Positions 52,333 to 60,337 of a stretch of 64,000 nt of DNA are shown here, in pieces. The translations under genes and the position numbers were made by a program. The notes below the pieces were generated by a model that did not search any database, was not told the DNA's origin, and was given only the letters and a program-made list of their open reading frames with translations. Source of the stretch: Blastococcus sp. CPCC 205250 (GTDB lineage: Bacteria > Actinomycetota > Actinomycetes > Mycobacteriales > Geodermatophilaceae); the NCBI RefSeq assembly GCF_019799925.1, contig NZ_JABGCG010000005.1, forward strand, positions 230,318 to 294,317, read 5' to 3'. Positions within the stretch are counted from its first letter, which is position 1; each line of letters begins with the position of its first letter.

Positions 52333-53304
52333 ATGAGACCCGACGCCCGCGCCTGGTTCCGGACCCGGACCTCGTCGGCCGCCTCCCTGGCGGCGATCGA
52401 CGCCCCCGCCCTGCTGCGCGCCAAGCGCCGCGGCGGGCACCGGGTCAGCGTCGTCCTCCCCGCGCGCGACGAGGAGGCGACCGTCGGCCGGCTCGTGGCC
52501 GACATCGCCGAGCACTGGGTGCGCCGGGTGCCGCTGGTCGACGAGCTGCTCGTGGTCGACTCCGACTCCACCGACGGCACGGCCGCGGTCGCCCGGGCCG
52601 CCGGCGCGGACGTCGTCGCCACCGCCGACGTGCTGCCGGCCCACGGCTCCCGCCCCGGCAAGGGCGAGGCGCTGTGGAAGTCGCTGGCCGCGACCACCGG
52701 TGACCTCGTCGTCTTCCTCGACTCCGACCTCGTCGGCGACGTGACGCACTACGTGCCCGGGCTGCTCGGCCCGCTGCTCACCGACCCCGGCGTCGGCTAC
52801 GTCAAGGGCTGCTACACCCGCCCCCTCGAGGTCGGCGGCGTCAGCACCCCGGCCGGCGGCGGGCGGGTCACCGAGCTGACCGCCCGGCCGCTGCTCAACG
52901 CGCTGTGGCCCGAGCTCGCCGGCGTCGTCCAGCCGCTCGGGGGCGAGTACGCCGGCCGCCGCCACCTGCTCGAGCAGGTGCCGTTCGTCTCCGGCTACGG
53001 CGTCGAGGTCGGGCTGCTGGTCGACCTGCTCGGCCTCGTCGGGCTGTCCGGCCTGGCCCAGGTCGACCTGGGCGTGCGCCGGCACACCTCCCAGTCGCAG
53101 GAGGCGCTGGGCCGGATGGCCGGCCAGGTCGTGTCCACGGTGCTGGCCCGCGCCGGGCTCGGCGCGGCGGCGGGCGGCCTGCTCACCCAGTTCCGGCACG
53201 ACGAGCGCGGCTTCGCCCCGTACAGCAGCCCGGTCGCCGTGGACGAGCGGCCGGCCATGGCCACCGTCCCCGAGTACCGCGCGCTGAGCTCCGTCCCCGG
53301 CTGA
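52333..53304 (+). CDS. gpgS: glucosyl-3-phosphoglycerate synthase
   Basis: 323 residues, GT81 family. Transfers glucose from UDP/GDP-glucose to 3-phosphoglycerate, the first step of glucosylglycerate and methylglucose lipopolysaccharide synthesis in actinobacteria. Diagnostic sequences are VVLPARDEEATVG, VVDSDSTDGT, the metal-binding FLDSDL, VGYVKGCYTRPL, GRVTELTARPLLN and PLGGEYAGRR. Length and order match mycobacterial GpgS. Its stop codon sits inside the terminator hairpin shared with the convergent HAD gene. Confidence 0.93.
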   Translation: MRPDARAWFRTRTSSAASLAAIDAPALLRAKRRGGHRVSVVLPARDEEATVGRLVADIAEHWVRRVPLVDELLVVDSDSTDGTAAVARAAGADVVATADVLPAHGSRPGKGEALWKSLAATTGDLVVFLDSDLVGDVTHYVPGLLGPLLTDPGVGYVKGCYTRPLEVGGVSTPAGGGRVTELTARPLLNALWPELAGVVQPLGGEYAGRRHLLEQVPFVSGYGVEVGLLVDLLGLVGLSGLAQVDLGVRRHTSQSQEALGRMAGQVVSTVLARAGLGAAAGGLLTQFRHDERGFAPYSSPVAVDERPAMATVPEYRALSSVPG

Positions 53305-53327
53305 GGGAGCGCCCCCCGCTCCCTCAG
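53301..53327. terminator. bidirectional terminator covering two stop codons
   Basis: Perfect 11-bp arms (CTGAGGGAGCG and complement) around CCCCC. The TGA of gpgS lies in one arm and the TGA of the convergent HAD gene in the other, so both messages end in the same hairpin. Confidence 0.75.
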
Positions 53328-53989
53328 GCCAGCGGGGTGTCCGAGAGGTTCGCCGCGAGGTCGCCCGGGGTGTCGAAGATCGCCACGGCGCCGGCGTCGT
53401 TCAGCTCGTCGTCCCCGAATCCGCCGGACCGCACCACGACCGCCGGCATCCCGGCGTTGTCGGCGGCCTTGACGTCCCACACCGAGTCGCCGACCAGGAC
53501 GCTGGCCGCGTCCGCCGGGGCGCCCAGCTTCTGCAGGGCCACCTGCAGGAGGTCCGGCGCGGGCTTGGTCTCCTCGACGTCGTCGCTGGTCGTCCAGGCG
53601 TCGGCGAGGTCGCGGGCGTCGAGCAGGTCGAGGGAGAGGTCGACGTGGTGCGGCTTGCCCGAGCTGGCCAGCACGACGCGGTGCCCGCGCTCCTTCAGCG
53701 CCAGGAGCAGGTCACGGGCGCCGGGCAGCACCGCCACCTCGCCCATCAGCGGGTCGGCCTCCTCCACCCACCGCTCCCGCGCCTGCTCGCCGATCCGCTC
53801 CTCGAGCTCGTCCCCGCCGATCGCCGCGACGAGCTGGTCGCCGCCCATGCCGATCAGCCGGTGGATGCGCCAGATCGGGAAGGTCTCCCCCAGCGAGCGG
53901 AACGCCCGGTACCAGGCCAGGGCGTGCTGGTAGTTGCTGTCGACGAGGGTGCCGTCGACGTCCAGGACGGCGATCGGTGAGGCGGCCAT
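53324..53989 (-). CDS. HAD-superfamily phosphatase
   Basis: 221 residues, phosphoglycolate-phosphatase-like. Motif I is VLDVDGTLVDSN near residue 8, motif II LASSGK, motif III the Lys of KPAPD, motif IV VGDSVWDVKAA. A helical cap lies between motif I and II (IWRIHRLIGMGGDQ). The substrate is unknown; the convergent gpgS gene makes a phospho-glycoside, but a link is only suggestive. ATG at 53989. Confidence 0.88.
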   Translation of the reverse strand: MAASPIAVLDVDGTLVDSNYQHALAWYRAFRSLGETFPIWRIHRLIGMGGDQLVAAIGGDELEERIGEQARERWVEEADPLMGEVAVLPGARDLLLALKERGHRVVLASSGKPHHVDLSLDLLDARDLADAWTTSDDVEETKPAPDLLQVALQKLGAPADAASVLVGDSVWDVKAADNAGMPAVVVRSGGFGDDELNDAGAVAIFDTPGDLAANLSDTPLA

Positions 53990-54067
53990 GGGCGCACACC
54001 TGCCCGCCCGGCCGACGGGACAACCCCGCAGGGGCCCGATGTGGGCAATCCCGCGGAACCGCTCGGA

Positions 54068-55183
54068 TCAGCCGTGGACGAGCAGGCCCCGCACCGTCTC
54101 GCCGGCCGCCTGGTCGCGGTAGCCCTGCGCGAGCTCACCGAGGGAGTAGCGCCGGGTGACCAGCCGGTCGAGCTCGAGCCGGCCCTCCTCGTGCATGCGC
54201 AGCAGCCGCGGGATGTCGGTGAACGGGTTGCAGTTGCCGAAGAGGGTCCCCTGCACGCGCTGCTGGAACGCCGTCGTCACCTGGCCGTTGAGCGTGACCA
54301 TGCCGTCGGCCGGGCGGTCGGCCAGCGCGGTGAGCACCAGGGTGCCGCCCTTGCCCACGCAGCGGGCGGCCCCGGCGTGCACCTCGGCCGACATCCTGCC
54401 GACGGTCACGACGACGACGTCGGCGCCGGTGCCCCGGGAGAGCTCGCGGGCCAGGCCGGCGGCCTCCCCGGCGTCGGCGACGGTGTGCGTGGCGCCGACC
54501 GTCTCCGCGAAGCCCCGCTTCATCTCGACCGGGTCCACGCCGATCACGTGCAGCGCGCCGGCGTGCGCGGCGCCCTGGACGGCGTTGACGCCCACCCCGC
54601 CGAGCCCCACGACGACGACCGTGTCGCCGGGACGCACCCCGCCGGCGTACACCGCCGAGCCCCAGCCGGTGGGCACGCTGCAGGCCAGCAGCGCCGCGGT
54701 GTCCAGCGGCACGTGCGGCTCGACGCGCACGCAGGAGAACTCGTGCAGCAGCGTGTGCCGGGCGAAGGCGCCGATCATGCAGAAGCCGCCGAGCTCCCGG
54801 CCGTCGTCCAGCCGGAAGGGCATCGTGCCGGTGGGCAGCCGGCCGGTGGCGATGGTGGCCCCGGCGTCGCAGATGCTCGACCGCCCGGTGGCGCAGTAGC
54901 GGCAGTGCCCGCAGGCGGGCAGGAAGCTGGTGACGACGTGGTCGCCCGGGGCGACCCGGGTGACGCCCGGGCCCACCGCGAGGACGACGGCCGATCCCTC
55001 GTGCCCGCCCACGATCGGGTACTGCCCGCCGGGGTTGGCGTGCCGCAGGTGCTCGTCGGAGTGGCACAGCCCGGCGTAGGCCATCTCCACCAGCACCTCG
55101 CCCGGCCCGGGGTCGCCGACCTCGAGGTCGACCACCTGGTAGTCGGTCCCGGGCTCGAAGAGCACCGCTCCTGTGGTCCTCAC
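54068..55183 (-). CDS. zinc alcohol dehydrogenase of the NDMA-dependent/mycothiol type
   Basis: 371 residues, medium-chain dehydrogenase. Catalytic zinc ligands are Cys and His in GLCHSDEH and GGHEG. The structural zinc loop has four cysteines (ACGHCRYCATGRSSICD). The Rossmann motif is VVGLGGVGVNAVQGA. The sequence resembles the actinobacterial NDMA-linked alcohol dehydrogenases, which carry tightly bound NAD and often act on formaldehyde or alcohols with mycothiol/mycofactocin. GTG at 55183 (VRTTGAVLF) with AGGGAG before it is the start; the much longer frame upstream overlaps another gene. Confidence 0.88.
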   Translation of the reverse strand: MRTTGAVLFEPGTDYQVVDLEVGDPGPGEVLVEMAYAGLCHSDEHLRHANPGGQYPIVGGHEGSAVVLAVGPGVTRVAPGDHVVTSFLPACGHCRYCATGRSSICDAGATIATGRLPTGTMPFRLDDGRELGGFCMIGAFARHTLLHEFSCVRVEPHVPLDTAALLACSVPTGWGSAVYAGGVRPGDTVVVVGLGGVGVNAVQGAAHAGALHVIGVDPVEMKRGFAETVGATHTVADAGEAAGLARELSRGTGADVVVVTVGRMSAEVHAGAARCVGKGGTLVLTALADRPADGMVTLNGQVTTAFQQRVQGTLFGNCNPFTDIPRLLRMHEEGRLELDRLVTRRYSLGELAQGYRDQAAGETVRGLLVHG

Positions 55184-55317
55184 CGGGGCACCGGCTCCCT
55201 TCGTACCTGCGACGACGTCCCGTCCAGCTTCCCCGGACGGCCGGTCCCGCGGTCCACCGGGTGCCGCGGCGCGGCCCGCACCCGGCGGGGCGCGGCCGGC
55301 GGGGGGACCATGGAGGC

Positions 55318-55779
55318 GTGTCCGCACCCCACCGCAGCGCAGCCCCGGCGGCCCCCGGCGAGCCCGAGCCGGCCGCCTGCCCGGGCTGCGGCGCCGTGCT
55401 CGCGCCGGCACCCGGCAGCACGGGGGCCGACGGCGCGGCGGCGGCGTGCCGGCGGCTGTTCGACGAGACGACGCGCGGCATCCGCGAGGAGGCCGCCTCC
55501 GACCCGCGCGCCGCGGCCACCGTGGTCCTCGCCGACACCGCCTACGCCGCCCAGCACCCCGACCCGGCCGACCCCGGCGCGGTGCACGGCGTGCTCGACA
55601 CGCTCGTCCGCCGGCTGGGCGACGACCCCAACCCCGACCCCGCACCCCAGCGCCCCCGGGTCTGGCAGATGACGTCGGCGGACATCGCCGCCGACCTCGA
55701 CGTCGTGGGCCTCGACGCACTCGTCGAGACCTGGGCGCGCACCGTCGCCGAGGACTGGAGCCGGGCGGCCCGTTCGTGA
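55318..55779 (+). CDS. DUF5946-like small protein
   Basis: 153 residues starting at GTG 55318 (VSAPHRS). A Pro/Ala N-terminus precedes a CPGCGAVL zinc-type knuckle and then a helical domain (CRRLFDETTRGIREEAA, YAAQHPDP, VHGVLDTLVRRLGDD). The arrangement resembles DUF5946 proteins, found widely in actinobacteria without known function. The frame upstream of the GTG lies in the promoter space of the divergent dehydrogenase. Confidence 0.6.
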   Translation: MSAPHRSAAPAAPGEPEPAACPGCGAVLAPAPGSTGADGAAAACRRLFDETTRGIREEAASDPRAAATVVLADTAYAAQHPDPADPGAVHGVLDTLVRRLGDDPNPDPAPQRPRVWQMTSADIAADLDVVGLDALVETWARTVAEDWSRAARS

Positions 55780-55794
55780 GACTCGGCAATCTCG

Positions 55795-55811
55795 TTACTG
55801 ACGGTTGCTAA
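55795..55811 (+). promoter_or_regulatory. possible operator of the TetR gene at 55822
   Basis: TTACTGACGGTTGCTAA: imperfect dyad (TTA..AC half-sites, five of eight positions match) that overlaps the -10 box. This is the usual place for TetR self-repression. Confidence 0.35.
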
Positions 55812-55814
55812 GGT
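55809..55814 (+). promoter_or_regulatory. -10 box of a leaderless promoter (TetR gene)
   Basis: TAAGGT, then exactly seven bases, then the ATG at 55822. There is no ribosome site between them. Confidence 0.6.
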
Positions 55815-55821
55815 CTATGCG

Positions 55822-56487
55822 ATGAGTGAGGGCGGCGACCGCAGAGCGCGGAAGAAGGCAGCCACCCGGGCGCTGGTCCTGGAGACCGCGCAGCGCATGT
55901 TCGACGAGCGCGGCTTCGACGCGGTGACCATCGCCGACGTCGCGGCGACCGCCGACGTCGCCGTGCAGACGGTGTTCAACCACTTCCCCACCAAGGAGGA
56001 GCTCTTCTTCGCCGACCGCGTCCCGTGGCTGGACGCGCCCTCCGACGCGGTGCGCGAGCGCGATCCGGGCGAGACACCTACAGCGGCCCTCCGGCGCTCG
56101 CTGGTGGGCACGGTCCAGGCCTACCTCGCCGCGCTCGCCGAGCCCGGGCACCGCGCCATGGTCGCCGCGGTGATCGCGTCACCGGCCCTGAGGGTCCACG
56201 AGCGCGAGCTCACCGAGACCTCCCGCCGGCGGCTGCAGACGGTGCTGGCCGACGCCTGGGCCGCGACGCTGGGCCGCGACCCGGCCGAGCTGCGCCGCAG
56301 CGCGGCGCTGGTCGCCGCGACCTGGATCGCCACCGCTCGCACGGTCGCCGACGAGTTCCGCGAGCCGATGCCCGCGCCGGAGGACGCCGCCGCCCGGGCG
56401 GCGGACGCCGTCGCGCTGGTCGAGCGGGTGCTGCACGCGCTGGAGACGGCGCTGGACAGCGGCGACCGGCTCCTCGGCAGCGGCTGA
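55822..56487 (+). CDS. TetR-family transcriptional regulator
   Basis: 221 residues. The N-terminal helix-turn-helix is typical: RKKAATRALVLETAQRMFDERGFDAVTIADVAATADVAVQTVFNHFPTKEELFF, with the recognition helix VAVQTVFNHF. The C-terminal ligand domain is Ala-rich and variable. The target genes are unknown; it may repress itself through the dyad over its promoter. It is convergent with the second TetR gene, eight bases apart. Confidence 0.92.
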   Translation: MSEGGDRRARKKAATRALVLETAQRMFDERGFDAVTIADVAATADVAVQTVFNHFPTKEELFFADRVPWLDAPSDAVRERDPGETPTAALRRSLVGTVQAYLAALAEPGHRAMVAAVIASPALRVHERELTETSRRRLQTVLADAWAATLGRDPAELRRSAALVAATWIATARTVADEFREPMPAPEDAAARAADAVALVERVLHALETALDSGDRLLGSG

Positions 56488-56495
56488 GCCCGAGG

Positions 56496-57092
56496 TCAGA
56501 CCGCGGCGGTCTCGCGCCCGGCGGCGACCAGCGGCATGAGGACGTCCTCCACCAGCCGGTCCAGGCGCTCAGCGGGGATCGCGCCGTCGCCGGCGGTGGT
56601 GAAGCGCTGCCAGAGGAACGCCTCCAGCACCGAGCGCAGCATCGCGAGGCGGGGCTCGGGAACGGCCTCGCCACGGGCGGCCGCGCGTTCCCCGATCACG
56701 GCCACGGCTGACGCGAGCGGCCGCACCAGCGCGGCGTCGAGACCGGCACGCAGCTCCTCGTCGTGCCGGGCGGCGCCGACGAGGCTGGCGACCGCGCACT
56801 CCTCGCGCGACAGCGGCCGGCTCCACCGCTCGACCAGGGCGGCCACGTCGCCGCTCAGCGAGCCGGTGTCCTCGGGCTGGTCGACCAGCCGGAACCGGCC
56901 GACCGCGTGCCGGGCCATCGCCGACATCGTGGGCCAGCGGCGGTAGATGCCCGCCTTGCCGGCCCGGGCGCGGGCGGCGACGCGGTCGCTGTTGAGCCGC
57001 CCCCAGCCCTCCTCGGCGAGGATGTCGACGGCGACGGCGAGCAGCTGTTCGGACAGCTCGGCGCTCAGGGGTCTGCCGGGGGTCCCACTCAC
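56496..57092 (-). CDS. TetR-family transcriptional regulator with clear operator
   Basis: 198 residues from GTG 57092 (VSGTPGRPLS), with GGGAG seven bases before. The DNA-binding domain reads ILAEEGWGRLNSDRVAARARAGKAGIYRRWPTMSAM, of the branch with a YRRW recognition helix. The C-terminal domain has RPLASAVAVIGERA and EAFLWQRF, common in efflux- or lipid-related repressors. Its promoter (-35 TTGTGG, 17 bases, -10 CACTAT) is followed directly by a perfect 17-base inverted repeat, so it should repress itself. The menB group downstream of the repeat is on the same strand and not obviously controlled by it. Confidence 0.92.
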   Translation of the reverse strand: MSGTPGRPLSAELSEQLLAVAVDILAEEGWGRLNSDRVAARARAGKAGIYRRWPTMSAMARHAVGRFRLVDQPEDTGSLSGDVAALVERWSRPLSREECAVASLVGAARHDEELRAGLDAALVRPLASAVAVIGERAAARGEAVPEPRLAMLRSVLEAFLWQRFTTAGDGAIPAERLDRLVEDVLMPLVAAGRETAAV

Positions 57093-57113
57093 AGCGCGCT
57101 CCCGTCCATGATC

Positions 57114-57130
57114 TTGCGCATCCTGCGCAA
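57114..57130 (-). promoter_or_regulatory. TetR operator, perfect inverted repeat
   Basis: TTGCGCA-TCC-TGCGCAA: 7-bp arms with a 3-base spacer, 17 bases in all, lying over the predicted transcription start and 22 bases before the regulator's start codon. Confidence 0.7.
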
Positions 57131-57158
57131 TAGTGGCCGCTCGGTGGAGCGACCACAA
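57130..57158 (-). promoter_or_regulatory. promoter of the second TetR gene
   Basis: On the minus strand -35 TTGTGG (57153-57158), a 17-base spacer and -10 CACTAT (57130-57135). The -10 touches the operator. Confidence 0.6.
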
Positions 57159-57185
57159 GGACGGAAGCTTTACAGATTCAAGTCA

Positions 57186-57197
57186 GTGACGCGTCAC
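57186..57197. promoter_or_regulatory. 12-bp perfect palindrome after the menB partner gene
   Basis: GTGACGCGTCAC, five bases past the stop of the gene at 57202-57522. It may be a second protein-binding site for the TetR promoter region or part of a weak terminator. Confidence 0.35.
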
Positions 57198-57201
57198 CGG
57201 G

Positions 57202-57522
57202 TCACGCCCCAGCGGCACTCTGCACCGGGACCCGCAGCATCCCGTCGTCCGCCTCGTCCCGGAGGGGTCCGACGAGCTCGTCGAAGCGGGCGGAGCCGTC
57301 CCCGCCGGCCGCCGCCGGCCCCGCCGCGGTGCGCAGCGCCTCGACGTCGAGCAGGGCCGAGTCGCCGTCGGCCAGCCGGCCCAGGCCGGCGTCCCGCAGC
57401 GCCTGGTCGGCCTCCTCGTCGGTGACCTCGCCCAGGGCGAGCACCACCCGGCTCAGGTCGTCGGTGTCCACGACCCGCACCTCGGGACGCTGGTCGGCGC
57501 CCCCCACCACCTCGACGATCAT
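57202..57522 (-). CDS. hypothetical protein co-transcribed with menB
   Basis: 106 residues, acidic, no export signal. It begins MIVEVVGGADQRPEVRVVDTDDLSRVVLALGEV and has a helical middle (DEEADQALRDAGLGRL). It starts at the ATG at 57522, 16 bases after the menB stop, with AGGAGGA in front. I do not recognise a family. Its operon position hints at a role with MenB or the menaquinone pathway. Confidence 0.65.
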   Translation of the reverse strand: MIVEVVGGADQRPEVRVVDTDDLSRVVLALGEVTDEEADQALRDAGLGRLADGDSALLDVEALRTAAGPAAAGGDGSARFDELVGPLRDEADDGMLRVPVQSAAGA

Positions 57523-57538
57523 GCCTCGGTCCTCCTGG

Positions 57539-58426
57539 TCACACGTGCCACGGGAACTGCGAGAAGTCCGGGTCGCGCTTCTCGAGGAACGCGTCCCGGC
57601 CCTCCACGGCCTCCTCGGCCATGTAGGCCAGCCGGGTGGTCTCCCCGGCGAACAGCTGCTGACCGACCAGTCCGTCGTCGATCAGGTTGAACGAGTACTT
57701 CAGCATCCGCTGGGCGGTCGGGCTCTTGGCCACGATCCGCCGGCCCCAGTCCAGCGCGGTGCGCTCGAGCTCCGCGTGCGGCACCACCCGGTTGACCATG
57801 CCCATCGCGTGCGCGTCGGCGGCGCTGTACTCCTCGCCGAGGAAGAAGACCTCCCGCGCGAACTTCTGCCCCACCTGCCGGGCGAGGTAGGCCGAGCCGA
57901 AGCCGCCGTCGAAGCTGCCGACGTCGGCGTCGGTCTGCTTGAAGCGGGCGTGCTCGGCGCTGGCCAGGGTGAGGTCGCTGACGACGTGCAGGCTGTGCCC
58001 GCCGCCGGCCGCCCAGCCGGGGACGACGCAGACGACGACCTTGGGCATGAAGCGGATGAGCCGCTGCGCCTCCAGGACGTGCAGCCGCCCGGAGCTGCCG
58101 GCCGCGTGCTCGTAGCCGTACCTCCCGCGCACCCGCTGGTCGCCGCCGGAGCAGAAGGCCCAGCCGCCGTCCTTGGGGCTGGGGCCGTTGCCGGTCAGCA
58201 GCACGCAGCCGACGTCGGTGGACAGCCGGGCGTGCTCCAGCGCCGCGATCAGCTCGTCGACCGTCTGCGGCCGGAACGCGTTGCGCACCTCGGGCCGGTC
58301 GAAGGCGATCCGGACGACGCCGGCGTCCACGGCCCGGTGGTAGGTGATGTCGGCGAAGTCGAAGCCCTCGACCGGCCGCCATGCCGCCGCGTCGAAGATC
58401 TCCGAGACGTCGTCGCGCGCGCTCAT
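57539..58426 (-). CDS. menB: 1,4-dihydroxy-2-naphthoyl-CoA synthase
   Basis: 295 residues of the crotonase family, performing the ring-closing step of menaquinone synthesis from O-succinylbenzoyl-CoA. MenB-specific sequence is present: FDRPEVRNAFRPQTVDEL, the oxyanion-hole SGGDQ, the flexible loop RVRGRYGYEHAAG, PGWAAGGGHSLHVV, VGSFDGGFGSAYLAR, and the conserved end DPDFSQFPWHV. The ATG at 58426 follows a leaderless-type promoter. The flavoprotein at 62764-63873 may act later in the same quinone pathway. Confidence 0.95.
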   Translation of the reverse strand: MSARDDVSEIFDAAAWRPVEGFDFADITYHRAVDAGVVRIAFDRPEVRNAFRPQTVDELIAALEHARLSTDVGCVLLTGNGPSPKDGGWAFCSGGDQRVRGRYGYEHAAGSSGRLHVLEAQRLIRFMPKVVVCVVPGWAAGGGHSLHVVSDLTLASAEHARFKQTDADVGSFDGGFGSAYLARQVGQKFAREVFFLGEEYSAADAHAMGMVNRVVPHAELERTALDWGRRIVAKSPTAQRMLKYSFNLIDDGLVGQQLFAGETTRLAYMAEEAVEGRDAFLEKRDPDFSQFPWHV

Positions 58427-58433
58427 GCCCCGC

Positions 58434-58439
58434 ACGGTA
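58434..58439 (-). promoter_or_regulatory. -10 box of a leaderless promoter (menB)
   Basis: On the minus strand TACCGT, seven bases, then the menB ATG. There is no ribosome site. Confidence 0.55.
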
Positions 58440-58484
58440 GTGCCGCTGCCCGGTCTCCCGGACGCCGGTCGGCCGGGAACGGGC

Positions 58485-59363
58485 TCACCCGCCGAGCAGA
58501 CCGCCGACGACGGAGCCGGCGCCCTGGGTCACCCCGCCGACCACCTCGCCCGCGCCCTCGACGACACCACCGAGCGGGTCGCCGCCGGTCACCCCGCCGA
58601 CGACGGAGCCGACACCGTCGGTCACCCCGCCGACGACCTCGCCCGCGCCCTGGGTCACGCCGCCGACCGGGCCCTGCACGACCGGCGGCAGCGCCGGGGC
58701 GGCCGGAGCGGGCGCCGGGGCCGGGGCGGGTGCCGGGGCGACGGTCCCCGGAGCCGGCCGGCCGGGAGCCGCGGGTGCCGGGGCGGGAGCCGCGCCGGGC
58801 GCGGGGGCCGGGGCCGGCGCGCCCGGCGCCCCCGGCGCTCCGGGAGCCGGGGCACCGACGGGGGCACCGGCCGCCGGGGCGCCGGGCAGCGCACCGGCGC
58901 CGCCGTCCCCACCCGGGAGGTCGAAGCCGACGAGGAAGCCCTGCAGCCGGCTGCCGGCGACACCGATGCCCTGCACCTGCGACGCGGCGTAGCCGGCGCT
59001 CGTGGTCGCGGTGAACGGCCAGCCCTCCAGGCCCGGGGCGCCGAACAGCGGCGAGAGGCGGCCGAAGCCCTCCGGTGCGGCCGCGTCGACACCGCCGGCG
59101 ACCCCGCCGCCACCCGGCCCCTCCGCGGTGACCGCGGAGGTGTCGGCGGCCTCGGACTCCCCCGCGCCCGCGGTGGCGAGGACCGGGGCGACCACCATCC
59201 CGGCGACCGCCGCGGTCATGAGGACCCGCCACGTGCGGCGCTCGGCCGCCTGGGCGGCCAGGTCGGCGGCCGGGTCGGCAGCCGCCCGCGGGGCGGACGC
59301 GCGGACGCGGGGTGCGGAGTCGGTGCGCCCGGCGTCTCCGGACACGCGGTGTCGGCTGCTCAC
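58485..59363 (-). CDS. secreted low-complexity Pro/Ala and Gly/Val-repeat protein
   Basis: 292 residues. After a basic N-terminus comes one hydrophobic segment (VLMTAAVAGMVVAPVLATAGA), probably a signal anchor. A short globular part follows (LSPLFGAPGLEGWPFTATTSAGYAASQVQGIGVAGSRL), then a long PAPAPG tract and a C-terminal run of VGGVTQGAGEV-type repeats. The composition suggests a wall-spanning or surface-exposed protein. The GTG at 59363 is the assumed start. Function is unknown. Confidence 0.6.
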   Translation of the reverse strand: MSSRHRVSGDAGRTDSAPRVRASAPRAAADPAADLAAQAAERRTWRVLMTAAVAGMVVAPVLATAGAGESEAADTSAVTAEGPGGGGVAGGVDAAAPEGFGRLSPLFGAPGLEGWPFTATTSAGYAASQVQGIGVAGSRLQGFLVGFDLPGGDGGAGALPGAPAAGAPVGAPAPGAPGAPGAPAPAPAPGAAPAPAPAAPGRPAPGTVAPAPAPAPAPAPAAPALPPVVQGPVGGVTQGAGEVVGGVTDGVGSVVGGVTGGDPLGGVVEGAGEVVGGVTQGAGSVVGGLLGG

Positions 59364-59511
59364 GGGCCCCCCCTACCCGGCGGCGACCGTGTCACACATC
59401 ACTGTCACGTAGATCCGGCGACATCGTGCAGGTCAGGGCCACGAGCGCCCCGCCACGCCCCCGACGGCGCGCTCCGTCCGGCCGCTCGGAGGGCGGCCCC
59501 CGGCCGGCGCG

Positions 59512-59517
59512 TAGCGT
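59512..59517 (+). promoter_or_regulatory. -10 box of a leaderless promoter (endonuclease-like gene)
   Basis: TAGCGT, seven bases, then the GTG at 59525. Sequence and spacing are the same as at 62751-62756. Confidence 0.6.
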
Positions 59518-59524
59518 GCGGCGG

Positions 59525-60328
59525 GTGCCCGACCGCCCGGTGCTGCGCGTCGGCACGCTCAACCTGGCCTCGGGTCGCGGTCGCGACGGCGTCGTCCTCC
59601 CGGCCGACCGGATCGGCGCCGCACTGGCCGGTCTCGACGTCGACGTCCTCGCCGTGCAGGAGACCGACGCGGCCCAGCCGCGGTCCGGGAGCGCCGACCA
59701 GCCCGCTCTGGTCGCCGCGGCCCTGGGCGCGGCCGACTGGCGGGCGGCGGCCACCGTGGCCGGCACCCCGGGGCCGGTGCGCAGCTGGACGCCGGTCGAC
59801 CCCCCGGTGCTGCGCGGCCCCGGCGACCCCCTGCCCGGGCCGCTCTACGGCATCGCCCTGGTCAGCCGCCGTCCGGTGCTGGCCTGGTCGGTGCTCCCGC
59901 TGGGCGGGGGCCGGGCGCGGCTGCCCGTGCGCGCGACGGATCCGCGGACCGGGCAGGCGCGTTGGTGGTGGATCCCCGACGAGCCCCGCGTCGCCCTGGC
60001 GGCCCGGCTCGACGGCGTCACCGTCGTCGGCACGCACCTGTCCTTCGCACCGCCGACCGCGCTGCGGCAGCTGCGGGCGCTGCGCCGGTGGGCGGCGGCG
60101 CTCGGCGGCCCGGTCGTGGTGGCCGGCGACCTCAACCTGCCCGGCGCCCTGCCCGCGCGGCTGCTGGGTGGTGTCCCGCTGGTGCGCGAGGCCACCTTCC
60201 CCGGGGCGGAGCCGCGGGTGCAGCTGGACCACCTGGTGTCCCTCGGCGCCGAGCCGGCCGGACCCGGCAGCACGGTGGGCCTCGCCGTCGGCGACCACCG
60301 CGGCCTCGTCGCGCCGGTGTACGGCTGA
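59525..60328 (+). CDS. endonuclease/exonuclease/phosphatase-family protein
   Basis: 267 residues of the EEP fold. Visible are the first strand RVGTLNLASG, the metal-binding Glu in AVQETDA, the His of VGTHLSFA, the Asn/Asp pair in VAGDLNLPG and the terminal GDHRGLVA, so the catalytic set is complete. The substrate could be DNA, a phosphoinositide-like compound or a sphingolipid headgroup. It starts with GTG 59525 and has no ribosome site, consistent with a leaderless message. Confidence 0.85.
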   Translation: MPDRPVLRVGTLNLASGRGRDGVVLPADRIGAALAGLDVDVLAVQETDAAQPRSGSADQPALVAAALGAADWRAAATVAGTPGPVRSWTPVDPPVLRGPGDPLPGPLYGIALVSRRPVLAWSVLPLGGGRARLPVRATDPRTGQARWWWIPDEPRVALAARLDGVTVVGTHLSFAPPTALRQLRALRRWAAALGGPVVVAGDLNLPGALPARLLGGVPLVREATFPGAEPRVQLDHLVSLGAEPAGPGSTVGLAVGDHRGLVAPVYG

Positions 60329-60337
60329 CCCGGCGGG

